Shown one piece after another: positions 34,284 through 44,095 of a DNA stretch of 64,000 nucleotides (positions are counted from its first letter, which is position 1; each line of letters starts with the position of its first letter). Origin of the DNA: Lysobacter firmicutimachus (GTDB lineage Bacteria > Pseudomonadota > Gammaproteobacteria > Xanthomonadales > Xanthomonadaceae); contig NZ_JBANDL010000002.1 of NCBI RefSeq assembly GCF_037027445.1, forward strand, positions 248,001 through 312,000, read 5' to 3'. The notes under the pieces are model-generated. The model was not told the origin of the DNA. It made no database searches and worked only from the letters and a program-made list of their open reading frames with translations. The position numbers and the translations under genes are program-made.

Positions 34284-36275
34284 TCAGAACCGGTAGGTCA
34301 GCGACAACGACAGCTCGCGGCCCGGCGAGGGGAAGCCGATGTAGCTCTTGGTCCCGGCCTGATAGCCATAAGTGCCGTGGTCGTAATAGAAGCGGTCGAA
34401 CAGGTTGTTGACCGCCGCGCCGAGCTTGAGCCGGTCGTCGCCGAGCAGGTTCCAGTTCGCCATCACGTCGACTACCGCATAGCCGGGCTTGTCCGGCGCA
34501 CCGGCGGCGATGGAGTTGCGCTCGTCCTCGACCAGGCGCGCACGGATCGCGTAGTCGGCCCGGGCCGAGGCCGGCTGCCAGTCGAAGCGCGCGGTCCAGG
34601 TGCGGCCGATGCTGGTGCCCAGGCCGAGGTCGGCGTCGTTGAGCGGGCGGCCGGCGAGCTTGTTGTCCGAGTTCCACACGCCCAGGCTCCAGCCCATGCG
34701 CTCCCAGCGTTGGCCGATCTCGGCCTCGTAGCCGTCGACCTCGGCCTGGCCGACGTTCTCCCAGTAGCCCCAGGCGCTGGCGCCGTCGTAGACCGCACTG
34801 ATGTAGTCGTCGATGTGCTGGCGGAAGGCGGTGGCGCGGGCGAAGAAACCGTCGCGCTCCCAGGCGATGCCGATCTCCAGGTTGTCGGCGCGTTCGCCGT
34901 CGAGGTCGCCGCGATGGGTGTAGAGCGAGCTGAAGAAGGCCTCGCGGATGGTCACGCCGCGGAAGGCTTCCGAATAGGCCGCGCGCAGGCTCAGCGATTC
35001 GACCGGGGTCCAGGTCAGCGACAGGTTGGGGCTGAGCCTGGCCTGATCGTTGCGCGCGCCGGCGCTGATGCCGGATTCGCCCTTGTGCCGGTAGTCGTCC
35101 CAGCGCAGGCCGGCCGACAGCTTCCACTGCGGCGACGCCTGCCAATCGCCTTGAGCGTAAGCGCCGAACACCGTGGCGGTCTGCTCGGTGCGGCCCCAGA
35201 ACGGGCGCGGCGTAGCCTGCTGCAGCGCGTGCAGACGGTCGCTGCGGTAGTCCACGCCGTAGGTCAGCGACAGCGCGTCCCGGGCCGAGGTGTTGCGCAG
35301 GTCGAAGCCGGTGCTGGTCTGCTCGCCCCAGCCGTACAGCAGGCCGGTGGTGTTGCGCCGGTTCTGGTAGTCGCTGCGGGTGCGGTAGGCGTTGAAGCGC
35401 AGGTTCAGCGCGTCGCCGTCGGGATCGAAGCGGTGCTCGTAAGCGTAGGTGGTGCGGCGCATGCGGTGGTCGGACAGCACGTAGCGGCCGGTGAAGTTGG
35501 TCATGTGCGGGCGTTCGTAGTACGTGCCGGTGTCTTCCAACTGCTCGGCCGAGACATCGAACTGGTGCGCGTCGAACAGGCCGCTGAGCTTGGCCTGGGC
35601 GCGTTCGTGGCGGTAGGCGGTCGGCTTGACCCGGTCGCCGTGGCCGTCGTCGTAGTCGCCGCCGTCCTGGTAGACGTAGGTGGCGAGCAGGCCGAGCCGG
35701 TCGGACAGGCGGCCGTAGCCGGCCAGCACGCCCTTGGCGCTGTTCTCGCCGTTGATTCCGGCCTGGGCCTTGATCAGCACGCCGGCGTCCTGGCCGGGGC
35801 GCAGCAGGTCGAAGGCGTCGCGGGTGCGCACCCGCATCGCGCCGATCAGCGCGCCGGCGCCGGCGGTGGCCGCGCCGGCGCCGGCGTCGAGTTCGATCGA
35901 CTTGATGAACTCCGGTTCGATCTGCACCCGGGTCTGGTGGTGATAGAGCTCGGCCGGTTCCTGCGCGCCGTCGATGGTGACGTTGAGCAGGGTGTCTTCG
36001 AAGCCGCGCACATAGACCTTCTGCGCCACCGGCGAGCCGCCGCCGACCGCCACGCCGGATTCGTTCGACAGCAGGTCGCCGAGATCGGAAGCCTGGGTCA
36101 GTTCGATCTCGCCGCGATCGAGGTCGAAATTGCCGGGCTCGCGCTCGGCGACCACAGTGATCGCGTCCAGGGTGCGGGCGCTGTCGCCGCTGTCGGCGGC
36201 GTCGGCCGCATGCGCCAGCGGCGCGCAGGCGAGCAGGGCCAGGCCGGACAGCAGGCGGGAGGAAGAGGCGGACAT
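34284..36275 (-). CDS. TonB-dependent outer-membrane receptor
   Basis: 663-aa receptor with signal peptide and TonB box LDAITVVAE. A plug domain follows (VYVRGFEDTLLNVTIDGAQ), then a 22-strand barrel ending SYIGFPSPGRELSLSLTYRF with the terminal Phe. ATG 36275 starts the signal peptide after AAGGAACG; the longer frame upstream is not signal-like. The upstream candidate Fur box suggests iron-siderophore uptake, although the ligand is unknown and no siderophore genes are adjacent. It is divergent from the DUF421 gene. Confidence 0.9.
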   Translation of the reverse strand: MSASSSRLLSGLALLACAPLAHAADAADSGDSARTLDAITVVAEREPGNFDLDRGEIELTQASDLGDLLSNESGVAVGGGSPVAQKVYVRGFEDTLLNVTIDGAQEPAELYHHQTRVQIEPEFIKSIELDAGAGAATAGAGALIGAMRVRTRDAFDLLRPGQDAGVLIKAQAGINGENSAKGVLAGYGRLSDRLGLLATYVYQDGGDYDDGHGDRVKPTAYRHERAQAKLSGLFDAHQFDVSAEQLEDTGTYYERPHMTNFTGRYVLSDHRMRRTTYAYEHRFDPDGDALNLRFNAYRTRSDYQNRRNTTGLLYGWGEQTSTGFDLRNTSARDALSLTYGVDYRSDRLHALQQATPRPFWGRTEQTATVFGAYAQGDWQASPQWKLSAGLRWDDYRHKGESGISAGARNDQARLSPNLSLTWTPVESLSLRAAYSEAFRGVTIREAFFSSLYTHRGDLDGERADNLEIGIAWERDGFFARATAFRQHIDDYISAVYDGASAWGYWENVGQAEVDGYEAEIGQRWERMGWSLGVWNSDNKLAGRPLNDADLGLGTSIGRTWTARFDWQPASARADYAIRARLVEDERNSIAAGAPDKPGYAVVDVMANWNLLGDDRLKLGAAVNNLFDRFYYDHGTYGYQAGTKSYIGFPSPGRELSLSLTYRF

Positions 36276-36423
36276 CGGGCGGCGTTCCTTCGGCAGGGGC
36301 GCGAACGCGCGCCGCCGGACGGTCGCCGGGCGCCGGTTCTGCGCGGATATGGGAGAGGCTCCGCGCTGGCTGAAAATCACGGGCGGGCGAAGCGTGCGCA
36401 TTCTGCGACGGTGGCGCAGAAGA

Positions 36424-36438
36424 TGCAAATGCGAATCA
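36424..36438. promoter_or_regulatory. Candidate Fur box
   Basis: TGCAAATGCGAATCA matches 10 of 14 non-N positions of the 7-1-7 Fur consensus. It lies midway (about 149 nt) between the divergent TonB receptor and DUF421 starts. The remainder of 36276-36586 holds no gene. Confidence 0.35.
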
Positions 36439-36586
36439 AACTCAACAAGTGGCGCGGCGCACATTGCGCGACACGGCCGCATGCCGGCGGCTGCACGCGC
36501 GCTGCACGCGATCGCGGTCCAGAATCGACGCGTCCTGCCGTCGCGGTGCGGCCGCGGCGGCGTCCAAGCGATGCGGAGCCGTGCCG

Positions 36587-37069
36587 ATGTCCGAAGCCTT
36601 CGATCTGTCTATGCCCTGGTGGCACTACCCGCTGCGGGCCTGCGTGGTCTATTTCGTGCTGCTGGCGCTGATCCGCCTGTCGGGCAAGCGCACCATGGGC
36701 CAATTCACCTCGTTCGACATGCTGCTGATCGTGTTGCTCGGCAACGCGGTGCAGAACGCTCTGCTCGGCAGCGATACCTCGGTCGGCGGCGGCCTGTTGC
36801 TGGCCGCGACGCTGATGGCCCTGAACTGGAGCGTGGGCTACGTCGCCGCGCGCAGTTCGCGCGCCGAACGCCTGCTGGAAGGCGAGCCGGTGGTGCTGGC
36901 GCGCCACGGCCGGGTACTCCGTCAGGTGCTGCGGCGCGAGCTGGTCAGCCGCGCCGACTTCGAAAAAGCGATGCGCGAGAACGACTGCGACGAAGTCGAT
37001 CAGATCGAGGTGGCGATGCTGGAGACCAACGGGCGCATCACGATCTTGAAGCGGGGAGTCGGCCAGTAG
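36587..37069 (+). CDS. DUF421 (YetF-like) membrane protein
   Basis: 160-aa protein with three N-terminal membrane helices (VVYFVLLALIRLSGKRTMGQF, MLLIVLLGNAVQNALLG, LLAATLMALNWSVGY). A small C-terminal domain has the family pattern VLARHGRVLRQVLRRELVSRADFEKAMREN and ends VAMLETNGRITILKR. R-L-x-G-K-R-x-x-G-Q near the N-terminus is the DUF421 hallmark. Start at ATG 36587 places the first helix normally. Function unknown. Confidence 0.85.
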   Translation: MSEAFDLSMPWWHYPLRACVVYFVLLALIRLSGKRTMGQFTSFDMLLIVLLGNAVQNALLGSDTSVGGGLLLAATLMALNWSVGYVAARSSRAERLLEGEPVVLARHGRVLRQVLRRELVSRADFEKAMRENDCDEVDQIEVAMLETNGRITILKRGVGQ

Positions 37070-37151
37070 GAGGCGACGGGCGACGCGCGGGGCGAGCGCG
37101 TTCGTGCGGTGCCTGCGGTCTCAGGCCTTCCATCCGGTGATCTGCGTTCCT

Positions 37152-38051
37152 TCAGATCCAGTCCCGCGGCACCAGATACTCCGCCAGCCGCGCCTCGTCG
37201 CTGCCGGCTTCGGGTTGGAAGCCGTATTCCCAGCGCACCAGCGGCGGCAGGCTCATCAGGATCGATTCGGTGCGGCCGCCGGACTGCAGACCGAACAGGG
37301 TGCCGCGGTCGAAGACCAGATTGAATTCGACGTAGCGGCCGCGGCGGTACAACTGGAACTGGCGTTCGCGTTCGCCGTAGGGCGTGTCGCGGCGACGTTC
37401 GATCAGCGGCAGGTAGGCGTCGAGGAACCCGTCGCCGACCGCACGCTGGTAGGCGAAGTCGCGTTCGAAGTCCTCGTGCAGATCGTCGAAGAACAGACCG
37501 CCGACGCCGCGGGTTTCGTTGCGGTGCTTGAGGAAGAAGTACTCGTCGCACCAGCGTTTGTGCGCCCGGTAGCGCTCGTCGCCGCCGAACGGCTCGCACA
37601 GCGCGCGCGCAGTGCGGTGCCAATGGCGCACGTCTTCGTCGAAGGGATAGAACGGGGTCAGGTCGAAACCGCCGCCGAACCACCAGGCCACGGTTTCGCC
37701 GTCGCGCATGGCGCGGAAGTGGCGCACGTTGGCGTGGGTGGTCGGCAGGTAGGGGTTGTGCGGATGGAACACCAGCGACACCCCGACCGCGCGCCAGGAG
37801 GCGCCGGCCAGTTCCGGCCGCGCCGCGCTGGCCGAGGGCGGCAGCTTGCTGCCTGACACGTCGGAGAAGCCGATCCCGGCTTGCTCGAACACCTTGCCGC
37901 CGCGCAGCACGCGGGTGCGCCCGCCGCCGCCTTCGGCGCGCTGCCACGGGTCTTCGACGAAGCGGGCGCCGCCGTCGGCCTGTTCGATGGCGGCGCAGAT
38001 GCGGTCCTGCAGGCCGGTGAGGTAGTCGCGTACGCGGTCGAAATCGTTCAT
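37152..38051 (-). CDS. hemF: Oxygen-dependent coproporphyrinogen III oxidase
   Basis: 299-aa enzyme converting coproporphyrinogen III to protoporphyrinogen IX with O2 in heme synthesis. Conserved stretches: [64 protein letters not shown]-like [17 protein letters not shown], and PLVRWEYGF near the C-terminus. Length matches E. coli HemF. It lies opposite the S9 peptidase; the gap (38052-38230) has no gene. Confidence 0.97.
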   Translation of the reverse strand: MNDFDRVRDYLTGLQDRICAAIEQADGGARFVEDPWQRAEGGGGRTRVLRGGKVFEQAGIGFSDVSGSKLPPSASAARPELAGASWRAVGVSLVFHPHNPYLPTTHANVRHFRAMRDGETVAWWFGGGFDLTPFYPFDEDVRHWHRTARALCEPFGGDERYRAHKRWCDEYFFLKHRNETRGVGGLFFDDLHEDFERDFAYQRAVGDGFLDAYLPLIERRRDTPYGERERQFQLYRRGRYVEFNLVFDRGTLFGLQSGGRTESILMSLPPLVRWEYGFQPEAGSDEARLAEYLVPRDWI

Positions 38052-38230
38052 CCGCGCATTCTAGCGGCGTCGGCCGGCACGGATTTGATTTGGGTCAGAC
38101 CGCCGCCTGCGGCGGCCTGTCGCAGCGGCGGCCGCGGAGGAGACCGGGACGACGGATAAGCAACCCGCGCCGGGGGGAGCGCCCGGCTCCCCCTCGTTGC
38201 TCGCTCCTCCGTCCTGCTGACCGGCTTCGC

Positions 38231-40600
38231 TTACTTCAGCGTGCGGTTGAACAGCTCATGGATGCGCCGGTACTCGTCGTACCAGGCGTCCGGATGGACG
38301 AAGCCGTGGCGCTCCAGCGGATACGGCGCGATCTCCCACTTGTCCTTGCGCAGTTCGATCAGCTTCTGGGTCATCATCACCGAGTCCTTGAAGAACACGT
38401 TGTCGTCGATCATGCCGTGGGCGATCAGCAGGTTGTCCTTGAGCCCGGCGGCGTACTCGATCGGCGAGGACTTCTTGTACGCCTCCGGATCGAGCTCGGG
38501 GGTGTTGAGGATGTTCGAGGTGTACTCGTGGTTGTACTGCGACCAGTCGGCGACCGGGCGCAGCGCGGCGCCGGCCTTGAACGTGCCGGGACTGCGGAAC
38601 AGCGCCATGAAGGTCATGAAGCCGCCGTAGGAGCCGCCGTAGATGCCGGCGCGGTCGCGGTCGCCCTGTTTGTGGGCGACCAGCCAGTCCAGGCCGTCCA
38701 GGTAGTCCTCCAGTTCCGGATGGCCCATCTGGCGGTAGATCGCGGTGCGCCAGTCGCGGCCGTAGCCTTCCGAGGCGCGGTAGTCCAAGTCGAGCACGAT
38801 GTAGCCTTCCTGCACCAGCAGGTTGTGGAACATCTGCTCGCGGAAGTAGTTCGGGTAGCGCGCGCTGACGTTCTGCAGGTAGCCGGCGCCGTGCACGAAC
38901 ATCACCACCGGGTACTTCTTGCCCGGTTCGACGGTCTTGGGCCCGTAGTACTTGCCCCAGACCGTGCCGGCGCCGTGCTTGGACGGGATCTGCACGTACT
39001 CCGGACGGATCCAGTCGCGCGCCTTGAACGCGTCCTTGCGGGTGTCGGTGAGCTTGGTCAGGCCTTCGCCGTCGCTGCCGACCACCGCCAGCTGCGGCGG
39101 CAGATAGCTGTCGGAATAGCGCACCAGCAGCTTGCGGCCGTCCGGCGACAGGGCGAAGTTCTCCACGCCGTCGAGTGCGGTGACCTCGCGCACGGCGCCG
39201 CCGTTGCGATCGACCGCGCAGACTTCGTAGTCGCCCGGCCACTTGCGGTTGCACAGGAAGTAGAAGCTCTTGCCGTCGGCGGACAGGCGCGGCTCGGAGA
39301 CCTCCCACTGGCCCGAGGTCAGCGCGCGCGGCGCGCCGCCGTCGCTGAGGTAGAGGTGCGAATAGCCGCTCTGTTCCGACAGCAGCCACAGCGCGCCGTC
39401 CGGGGTCCAGCCGAAATCGTTGAAGTTCCAGCCGATCCAGGCCGGATCGGTGAGCCGGTGGCGGGTCTGCAGCTTGGCCTGGGCCAGGTCGACCGAGGCC
39501 AGCCAGCGGTCCTTGTTGTCGATCGCGCGGATCAGCACCGCGGCCTGGCGGCCGTCGTCGCTCCAGCGGATCGACACGCCGCTGCCGTCGCCGTCGGTTT
39601 CCACCCGCACCGGGCGGTCGCCCTTGAGCGGCTCCTGCTTGGCCGCCTTGCGCAGCGCCGCCAGCGGGTCGACGGCGATGCCCGGCAGCGCGTCGAACTT
39701 GAGTTCGCTGGCCTTGGCGTTGGCGACATCGATCAGCCACAGCTTCTGCGCCAGGGGGTCGTTGCGGCCGACGCGCGTGCGGACTTCCTCGAATTCCTCG
39801 TAGCCCGACTCGGTCACGTACTTGGGCATCTTGCCGCCCTGGCCGGCGTCGCCCTTCTTGGCCTGGGTCACCACCAGCAGGTAGCGCGCGTCCGGCGACA
39901 GCGCGCTGTCGGCGATCTCGACCTCGTCGCCGAGGTAGACCGGCCTGGGCGCGCGGCTGGGGTCGGCGCGGCGCCAGGCCTCGTCCTGCTCGCGCGCGGC
40001 CTCGCGCTGGGCGCGGTCGTTGCGCAAGGTGTCGATGGTCGCCAGCTGGAAATCGCGCAGCGCGTCGGCCTTGGGCGCCTTGGCCGGGTCGTTCTCGGCG
40101 CGCACCTGCGCGGCCTGGCTCACGCCCTGGCCGGCGCGCCACTGGTACCACTGGTTGTCGACCCGGAACACCAGGTTGCCGTCGCGGCCGAATTGCGGAC
40201 GCGCCTCGGTGTCGTTGCTGCGGGTGACCTGGGTCAGCGCACCGCTGCGCAGATCGCGCACGAACACATCGCCATTGCGGACGAAGGCCATGCGCGTGCG
40301 CTGGGCGTCGTAGACCGGCGCCGCGGCGTCGAGTTCGGCGCGCGCCGCGCCGTCGACGCGTTGCGGCGCGCCGCCGGCGACGCCGGCCTGCCAGGTGTCG
40401 CGGATGATCGAATCGTCGCGCTTGAGCTGGTACTGCACGCGCTGGCCGTCCCAGGCCCACCAGGCGGCCTCGACCGGTGCGCCGATCCAGTCCGGGTTGG
40501 CCATGGTGTCGGCCAGGGTCAGCGGCGCGCTTTGGGCGAACGCGGCGGTGGCGAGCAGGGCGCAGGGCAGCGCGGCGAGCGTGGCGAAGGAGATGCGCAT
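38231..40600 (-). CDS. S9 family prolyl oligopeptidase-type peptidase
   Basis: 789-aa secreted serine peptidase with signal peptide (FATLAALPCALLATAAFAQ), a beta-propeller with DPPIV_N-like blades (about 100-560) and the catalytic domain: Ser657 in GGSYGGF, Asp in HGMIDDNV, His in ERHGF. ATG 40600 begins the signal peptide; the frame is open further upstream through Arg/Pro-rich sequence. It is a second S9 peptidase in the window, of a different subgroup from the DPP4-like one at 21.6 kb. Likely a periplasmic dipeptidyl or acylaminoacyl peptidase. Confidence 0.9.
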   Translation of the reverse strand: MRISFATLAALPCALLATAAFAQSAPLTLADTMANPDWIGAPVEAAWWAWDGQRVQYQLKRDDSIIRDTWQAGVAGGAPQRVDGAARAELDAAAPVYDAQRTRMAFVRNGDVFVRDLRSGALTQVTRSNDTEARPQFGRDGNLVFRVDNQWYQWRAGQGVSQAAQVRAENDPAKAPKADALRDFQLATIDTLRNDRAQREAAREQDEAWRRADPSRAPRPVYLGDEVEIADSALSPDARYLLVVTQAKKGDAGQGGKMPKYVTESGYEEFEEVRTRVGRNDPLAQKLWLIDVANAKASELKFDALPGIAVDPLAALRKAAKQEPLKGDRPVRVETDGDGSGVSIRWSDDGRQAAVLIRAIDNKDRWLASVDLAQAKLQTRHRLTDPAWIGWNFNDFGWTPDGALWLLSEQSGYSHLYLSDGGAPRALTSGQWEVSEPRLSADGKSFYFLCNRKWPGDYEVCAVDRNGGAVREVTALDGVENFALSPDGRKLLVRYSDSYLPPQLAVVGSDGEGLTKLTDTRKDAFKARDWIRPEYVQIPSKHGAGTVWGKYYGPKTVEPGKKYPVVMFVHGAGYLQNVSARYPNYFREQMFHNLLVQEGYIVLDLDYRASEGYGRDWRTAIYRQMGHPELEDYLDGLDWLVAHKQGDRDRAGIYGGSYGGFMTFMALFRSPGTFKAGAALRPVADWSQYNHEYTSNILNTPELDPEAYKKSSPIEYAAGLKDNLLIAHGMIDDNVFFKDSVMMTQKLIELRKDKWEIAPYPLERHGFVHPDAWYDEYRRIHELFNRTLK

Positions 40601-41066
40601 GGAGCGGGCTCTGGGGCGTGGGACAAAAGTGTGCGCAGGGTAGCAGCCGGGTGGGGGCGGGCGGGTCGGCCGTTGGTCACGGGGGAGCGGGGATTCGGGA
40701 ATGGGGAATCGTTTGGGGCAATAGCCGGAGCGACGGGGTTTGCGGAATCGGGGATGGGGGCGGTGAGAGGGTTTGCGCAAAACTCGGGTGAGGGGCGGGC
40801 AACGGGGCGGAATCGGCTTGCGCGGGCGTGCTGCGGTTTGTCGCAGGGGCGCCGGCGATCGGCGCTGCGGCGGTGCGGCCGGTGGCGGCGGTACGGGCCT
40901 TGCGGCGACGGTGTTTGCGTTCGTGCGCGGGCTTCGGGCAAGCCGCCACCACGCTGCGCTCACCGGCTTTGCGGTTTATGTGGTTCCGGCAAGCCGTCGT
41001 CGCGGTTGCGTGCTGCGACGCAATATGACCCGGCCGGCGCACGCATCGCGCCGTGGAGGCAAGCGC
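40601..41066. other. Intergenic region with GGGATT-type repeat
   Basis: No gene seen on either strand. A short GGGGATTCGGGAATGGGGAATC string lies at 40689-40711 and is related to the repeats at 8.9 kb and 21.1 kb. The rest looks like promoter and leader for the quinol oxidase operon. Confidence 0.5.
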
Positions 41067-42470
41067 GTGGACGCCCTGTTGCTGTCGCGGATCCAGTTCG
41101 GCTTCGTGGTTTCGTTCCATATCCTGTTCCCGGCCTTCACCATCGGCCTGGCGAGCTGGCTGGCGTTCGTGGAATGGCGCTGGCTGCGCACCCGCGACAC
41201 CGGCTGGCGCGATCTGTATTTCTTCTGGACCAAGATCTTCGCCGTGTCGTTCGGCATGGGCGTGGTGTCCGGCATCGTCATGAGTTTCCAGTTCGGCACC
41301 AACTGGGCGGTGCTCAGCGAACAGGCCGGCAACATCCTCGGCCCGCTGCTGTCCTATGAGGTGCTGACCGCGTTCTTCCTGGAAGCGACCTTCCTCGGCG
41401 TGATGCTGTTCGGCTGGAACCGGGTCGACGAGAAGATGCATTTCCTCGCCACCTGCATGGTCGCGCTGGGCACGCTGATTTCGGCGTTCTGGATCTTGTC
41501 GGCGAACAGTTGGATGCAGACTCCCGCCGGCTACAAGATCGTCGACGGCGTGTTCGAACCCGCCGACTGGTGGGCGATCGTGTTCAACCCCTCGTTCCCG
41601 TACCGCCTCACGCACATGGTGCTGGCGGCGTTCATCACCACCTGCTTCGTGGTCGGCGGCGTGGCCGCGTCCTATCTGCTGCGCGGCGCGCACGTGGACG
41701 CGGCCAAGCGCATGCTCAAGGCGGCCACGGTATTCGCCGCGATCACCGTGCCGGCGCAGGTGCTGGTCGGCGATCTGCACGGGCTGAAGACCCGCGAGTA
41801 CCAACCGATCAAGGTCGCGGCGATGGAGGCGCACTGGGAATCCAGGCCGGCCGGCGAGGGCGTGCCGCTGATCCTGTTCGCGGTGCCGAACGAAACCGCC
41901 GAGCGCAACGATTACGAAATCGCCGTGCCCAAGCTGGGCAGCCTGATCCTGACCCACACCCTGGACGGCGACATCCAGCCGCTGAAGTCGGTGCCGGCCA
42001 GCGAGCGGCCGCCGGTGAAGCCGGTGTTCTATGCGTTCCGGGTCATGGTCGGGCTGGGCGTGGCGATGCTGCTGGTGGCGCTGTTCTCGGCCTGGCAGTT
42101 GTGGCGCGGCCGACTGTACGGCTCGCGCCTGGCCCTGCACGGCTGGCGCTGGCTGAGCCTGAGCGGCTTCGTCGCCTTGTTGGCCGGCTGGTACGTGGTC
42201 GAGATCGGCCGCCAGCCTTACGTGATCTACGGCCTGCTGCGCACCGCCGACGCGGTCAGCCCGACGGTGGAGGCGGCGAGCGTGATGAGCTCGCTGCTCG
42301 TGTTCGCGGTGGTCTATCTGGTCGTGTTCGGCGCCGGCATCCGCTACCTGTTCCGCCTGGTGGCCAAGGGGCCGCACCCGCACGAGCCGCCGCCGCGCAC
42401 CGTGCAGGGCGAGCGCACCGCGGCGCGGCCGCTGTCGGTGCCGGACGAATCCAGCGAGGCCGGCGCCTGA
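41067..42470 (+). CDS. cydA: Cytochrome bd-type quinol oxidase subunit I (CioA-like)
   Basis: 467-aa heme-binding subunit of a bd-type quinol oxidase, an inner-membrane terminal oxidase. Landmarks: SHILFPAFTIG (His heme ligand), GVVSGIVMSFQFGTNW, the Q-loop start GLKTREYQPIKVAAMEAHWES and EIGRQPYVIYGLLRT. The Q loop is short, so it is of the CioA (cyanide-insensitive) type rather than the long-loop E. coli CydA. Start GTG 41067 follows GGAGG by 8 nt. subunit II starts 31 nt downstream. Works in microaerobic or cyanide-resistant respiration. Confidence 0.93.
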   Translation: MDALLLSRIQFGFVVSFHILFPAFTIGLASWLAFVEWRWLRTRDTGWRDLYFFWTKIFAVSFGMGVVSGIVMSFQFGTNWAVLSEQAGNILGPLLSYEVLTAFFLEATFLGVMLFGWNRVDEKMHFLATCMVALGTLISAFWILSANSWMQTPAGYKIVDGVFEPADWWAIVFNPSFPYRLTHMVLAAFITTCFVVGGVAASYLLRGAHVDAAKRMLKAATVFAAITVPAQVLVGDLHGLKTREYQPIKVAAMEAHWESRPAGEGVPLILFAVPNETAERNDYEIAVPKLGSLILTHTLDGDIQPLKSVPASERPPVKPVFYAFRVMVGLGVAMLLVALFSAWQLWRGRLYGSRLALHGWRWLSLSGFVALLAGWYVVEIGRQPYVIYGLLRTADAVSPTVEAASVMSSLLVFAVVYLVVFGAGIRYLFRLVAKGPHPHEPPPRTVQGERTAARPLSVPDESSEAGA

Positions 42471-42501
42471 GCGCCGCCGCATAGCGAGACGGAGTGCAAC
42501 G

Positions 42502-43506
42502 ATGGACTACTGGCTGCCGGTGATCTGGTTCGGCGTGATCGGCTTCGGCGTGTTGATGTACGTGCTGCTGGACGGCTTCGTGCTCGGCCTGGGCATCCTG
42601 GCGCCGTTCGCCGAGGACGAGGGCCAGCTCGACCATATGATGAACACCGCCGCGCCGATCTGGGACGGCAACGAGACCTGGCTGGTGCTCGGCGGCGCCG
42701 GGCTGCTGGCGGCGTTTCCCAAGGCCTACGCGCTGGTGCTGTCGGCGCTGTACCTGCCGGTGCTGTTGATGCTGATCGCCTTGGTGTTCCGCGGCGTCGC
42801 GTTCGAATTCCGGTTCAAGGCGCGCCGCGCCAAGCCGGCCTGGGGCGCGGCGTTCGCGTTGGGTTCGCTGTTCTGCGCTTTCGCCCAGGGCGTGATCCTC
42901 GGCGCCCTGGTCGAGGGCATGCCGATGCAGGAAGGCAAGTACGTCGGCGGCGTGTTCGACTGGTTCAGCCCGTTCTCGATGTTGACCGGCGCGGCGGTGG
43001 TGTTCGGCTACGCCCTGCTCGGCTCGACCTGGCTGATCCTCAAGACCGAGGGCCGCATGCAGCAGGTCGCGCGCACCCTGGCGCGCCCGCTGGTGCTAGT
43101 GGTGGCGGTGTTCATCGGTCTGGTCAGCGCCTGGCTGCCGTTCTTGGACTCGCGGATCATGGCGCGCTGGTTCGAGGGCGGGAATTTCCTCTGGCTGTTC
43201 CCCGTGCCCTTGCTGGTGATCGCCAACGCCTGGGCGCTGTGGCGCTCGGTGATGCGCGAGGGCCACGACGGCCATCCGTTCCTGCACGCGCTGGCGTTCT
43301 TCGTGCTCGGCTTCCTCGGCCTGATCCTGGGCCTGTGGCCGGACATCGTGCCCGGCCTGTCGCTGTGGGACGCGGCCTCGCCGCCGTCGTCGCAGGGTTT
43401 CGTGCTGGCCGGCCTGGTGGTGCTGTTGCCGGCGATCCTGGGCTACACGTATTGGTCGTACCGGGTGTTCCGCGGCAAGATCGCGGCGGACGCGGGGTAT
43501 CACTGA
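42502..43506 (+). CDS. cydB: Cytochrome bd-type quinol oxidase subunit II
   Basis: 334-aa integral membrane subunit with about eight helices, starting MDYWLPVIWFGVIGFGVLMYV, followed by DGFVLGLGILAPFAEDE and the conserved WDGNETWLVLGGAGLLAAFP. No heme ligands, as usual for CydB/CioB. It is paired with the subunit I gene 31 nt upstream. The small CydX-like subunit was not seen after it. Confidence 0.95.
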   Translation: MDYWLPVIWFGVIGFGVLMYVLLDGFVLGLGILAPFAEDEGQLDHMMNTAAPIWDGNETWLVLGGAGLLAAFPKAYALVLSALYLPVLLMLIALVFRGVAFEFRFKARRAKPAWGAAFALGSLFCAFAQGVILGALVEGMPMQEGKYVGGVFDWFSPFSMLTGAAVVFGYALLGSTWLILKTEGRMQQVARTLARPLVLVVAVFIGLVSAWLPFLDSRIMARWFEGGNFLWLFPVPLLVIANAWALWRSVMREGHDGHPFLHALAFFVLGFLGLILGLWPDIVPGLSLWDAASPPSSQGFVLAGLVVLLPAILGYTYWSYRVFRGKIAADAGYH

Positions 43507-43837
43507 GGGGGGCGGTTTCGGCGACGGCGGAACGGTTTCGACGCTTGCCTTTCGGCTCGCCTCCGCGGCGGCGGTCCGGAGACCTCGGCGCCATGCCTGG
43601 ACGAAGTCCACGGCGGCCTGCTCCGGCGACGGGCCGCAGAACGACTTGGGACGATTCGCGGGGCGACTCACCGAGCGCAGGACGCCGGTCCGCCGTCACC
43701 CCGCCGCCGGCCGGCCTACCATCCCGGTCTGCGCCCCGCGCTGAACGCGGAAGTTCGCGCGACACGGACGGGCGGGTATGCTGTATGTCATATCTGCGGC
43801 GCAGAAACACCCGTCCCCCGGCCGTACCGCCCGCCCC
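43507..43837. other. Intergenic region before the YcgL gene
   Basis: No gene seen. A possible promoter for the YcgL-ankyrin pair is TTCGCG (43754-43759) with 17-nt spacing to TATGCT (43777-43782). Confidence 0.4.
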
Positions 43838-44095
43838 ATGCAAGCCTACGTTTACAAAAGTCTCCGCAAGGCAGACACCTACGTGTTCCTGAGCGCGCGC
43901 GACGACTTCGCACGCCTGCCCGATCCGGTGCGCGAGCAACTGGGGTCGCTGCAGTTCGTGCTCGAAGTCGAGCTGAGCGAGCAGCGCAAGCTGGCCCGCG
44001 CCGATGCGACGACCGTGCGCGAACACCTGCAGTCGCGCGGTTTCCATATCCAGTTTCCGCCGACCCTGGCCAGCGCGGTCGCGCCCGATGCCTGA
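43838..44095 (+). CDS. YcgL domain protein
   Basis: 85-aa protein. The start MQAYVYKSLRKADTYVFLSARDDFARLPD and LEVELSEQRKLARADATTVREHLQSRGFHIQFPP match the small YcgL family of gammaproteobacteria. Function unknown. The start MQAYVYKS is the conserved one; an upstream extension of 20 codons is possible but not family-like. Its stop overlaps the ankyrin gene start by 8 nt, so co-expression is likely. Confidence 0.85.
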   Translation: MQAYVYKSLRKADTYVFLSARDDFARLPDPVREQLGSLQFVLEVELSEQRKLARADATTVREHLQSRGFHIQFPPTLASAVAPDA

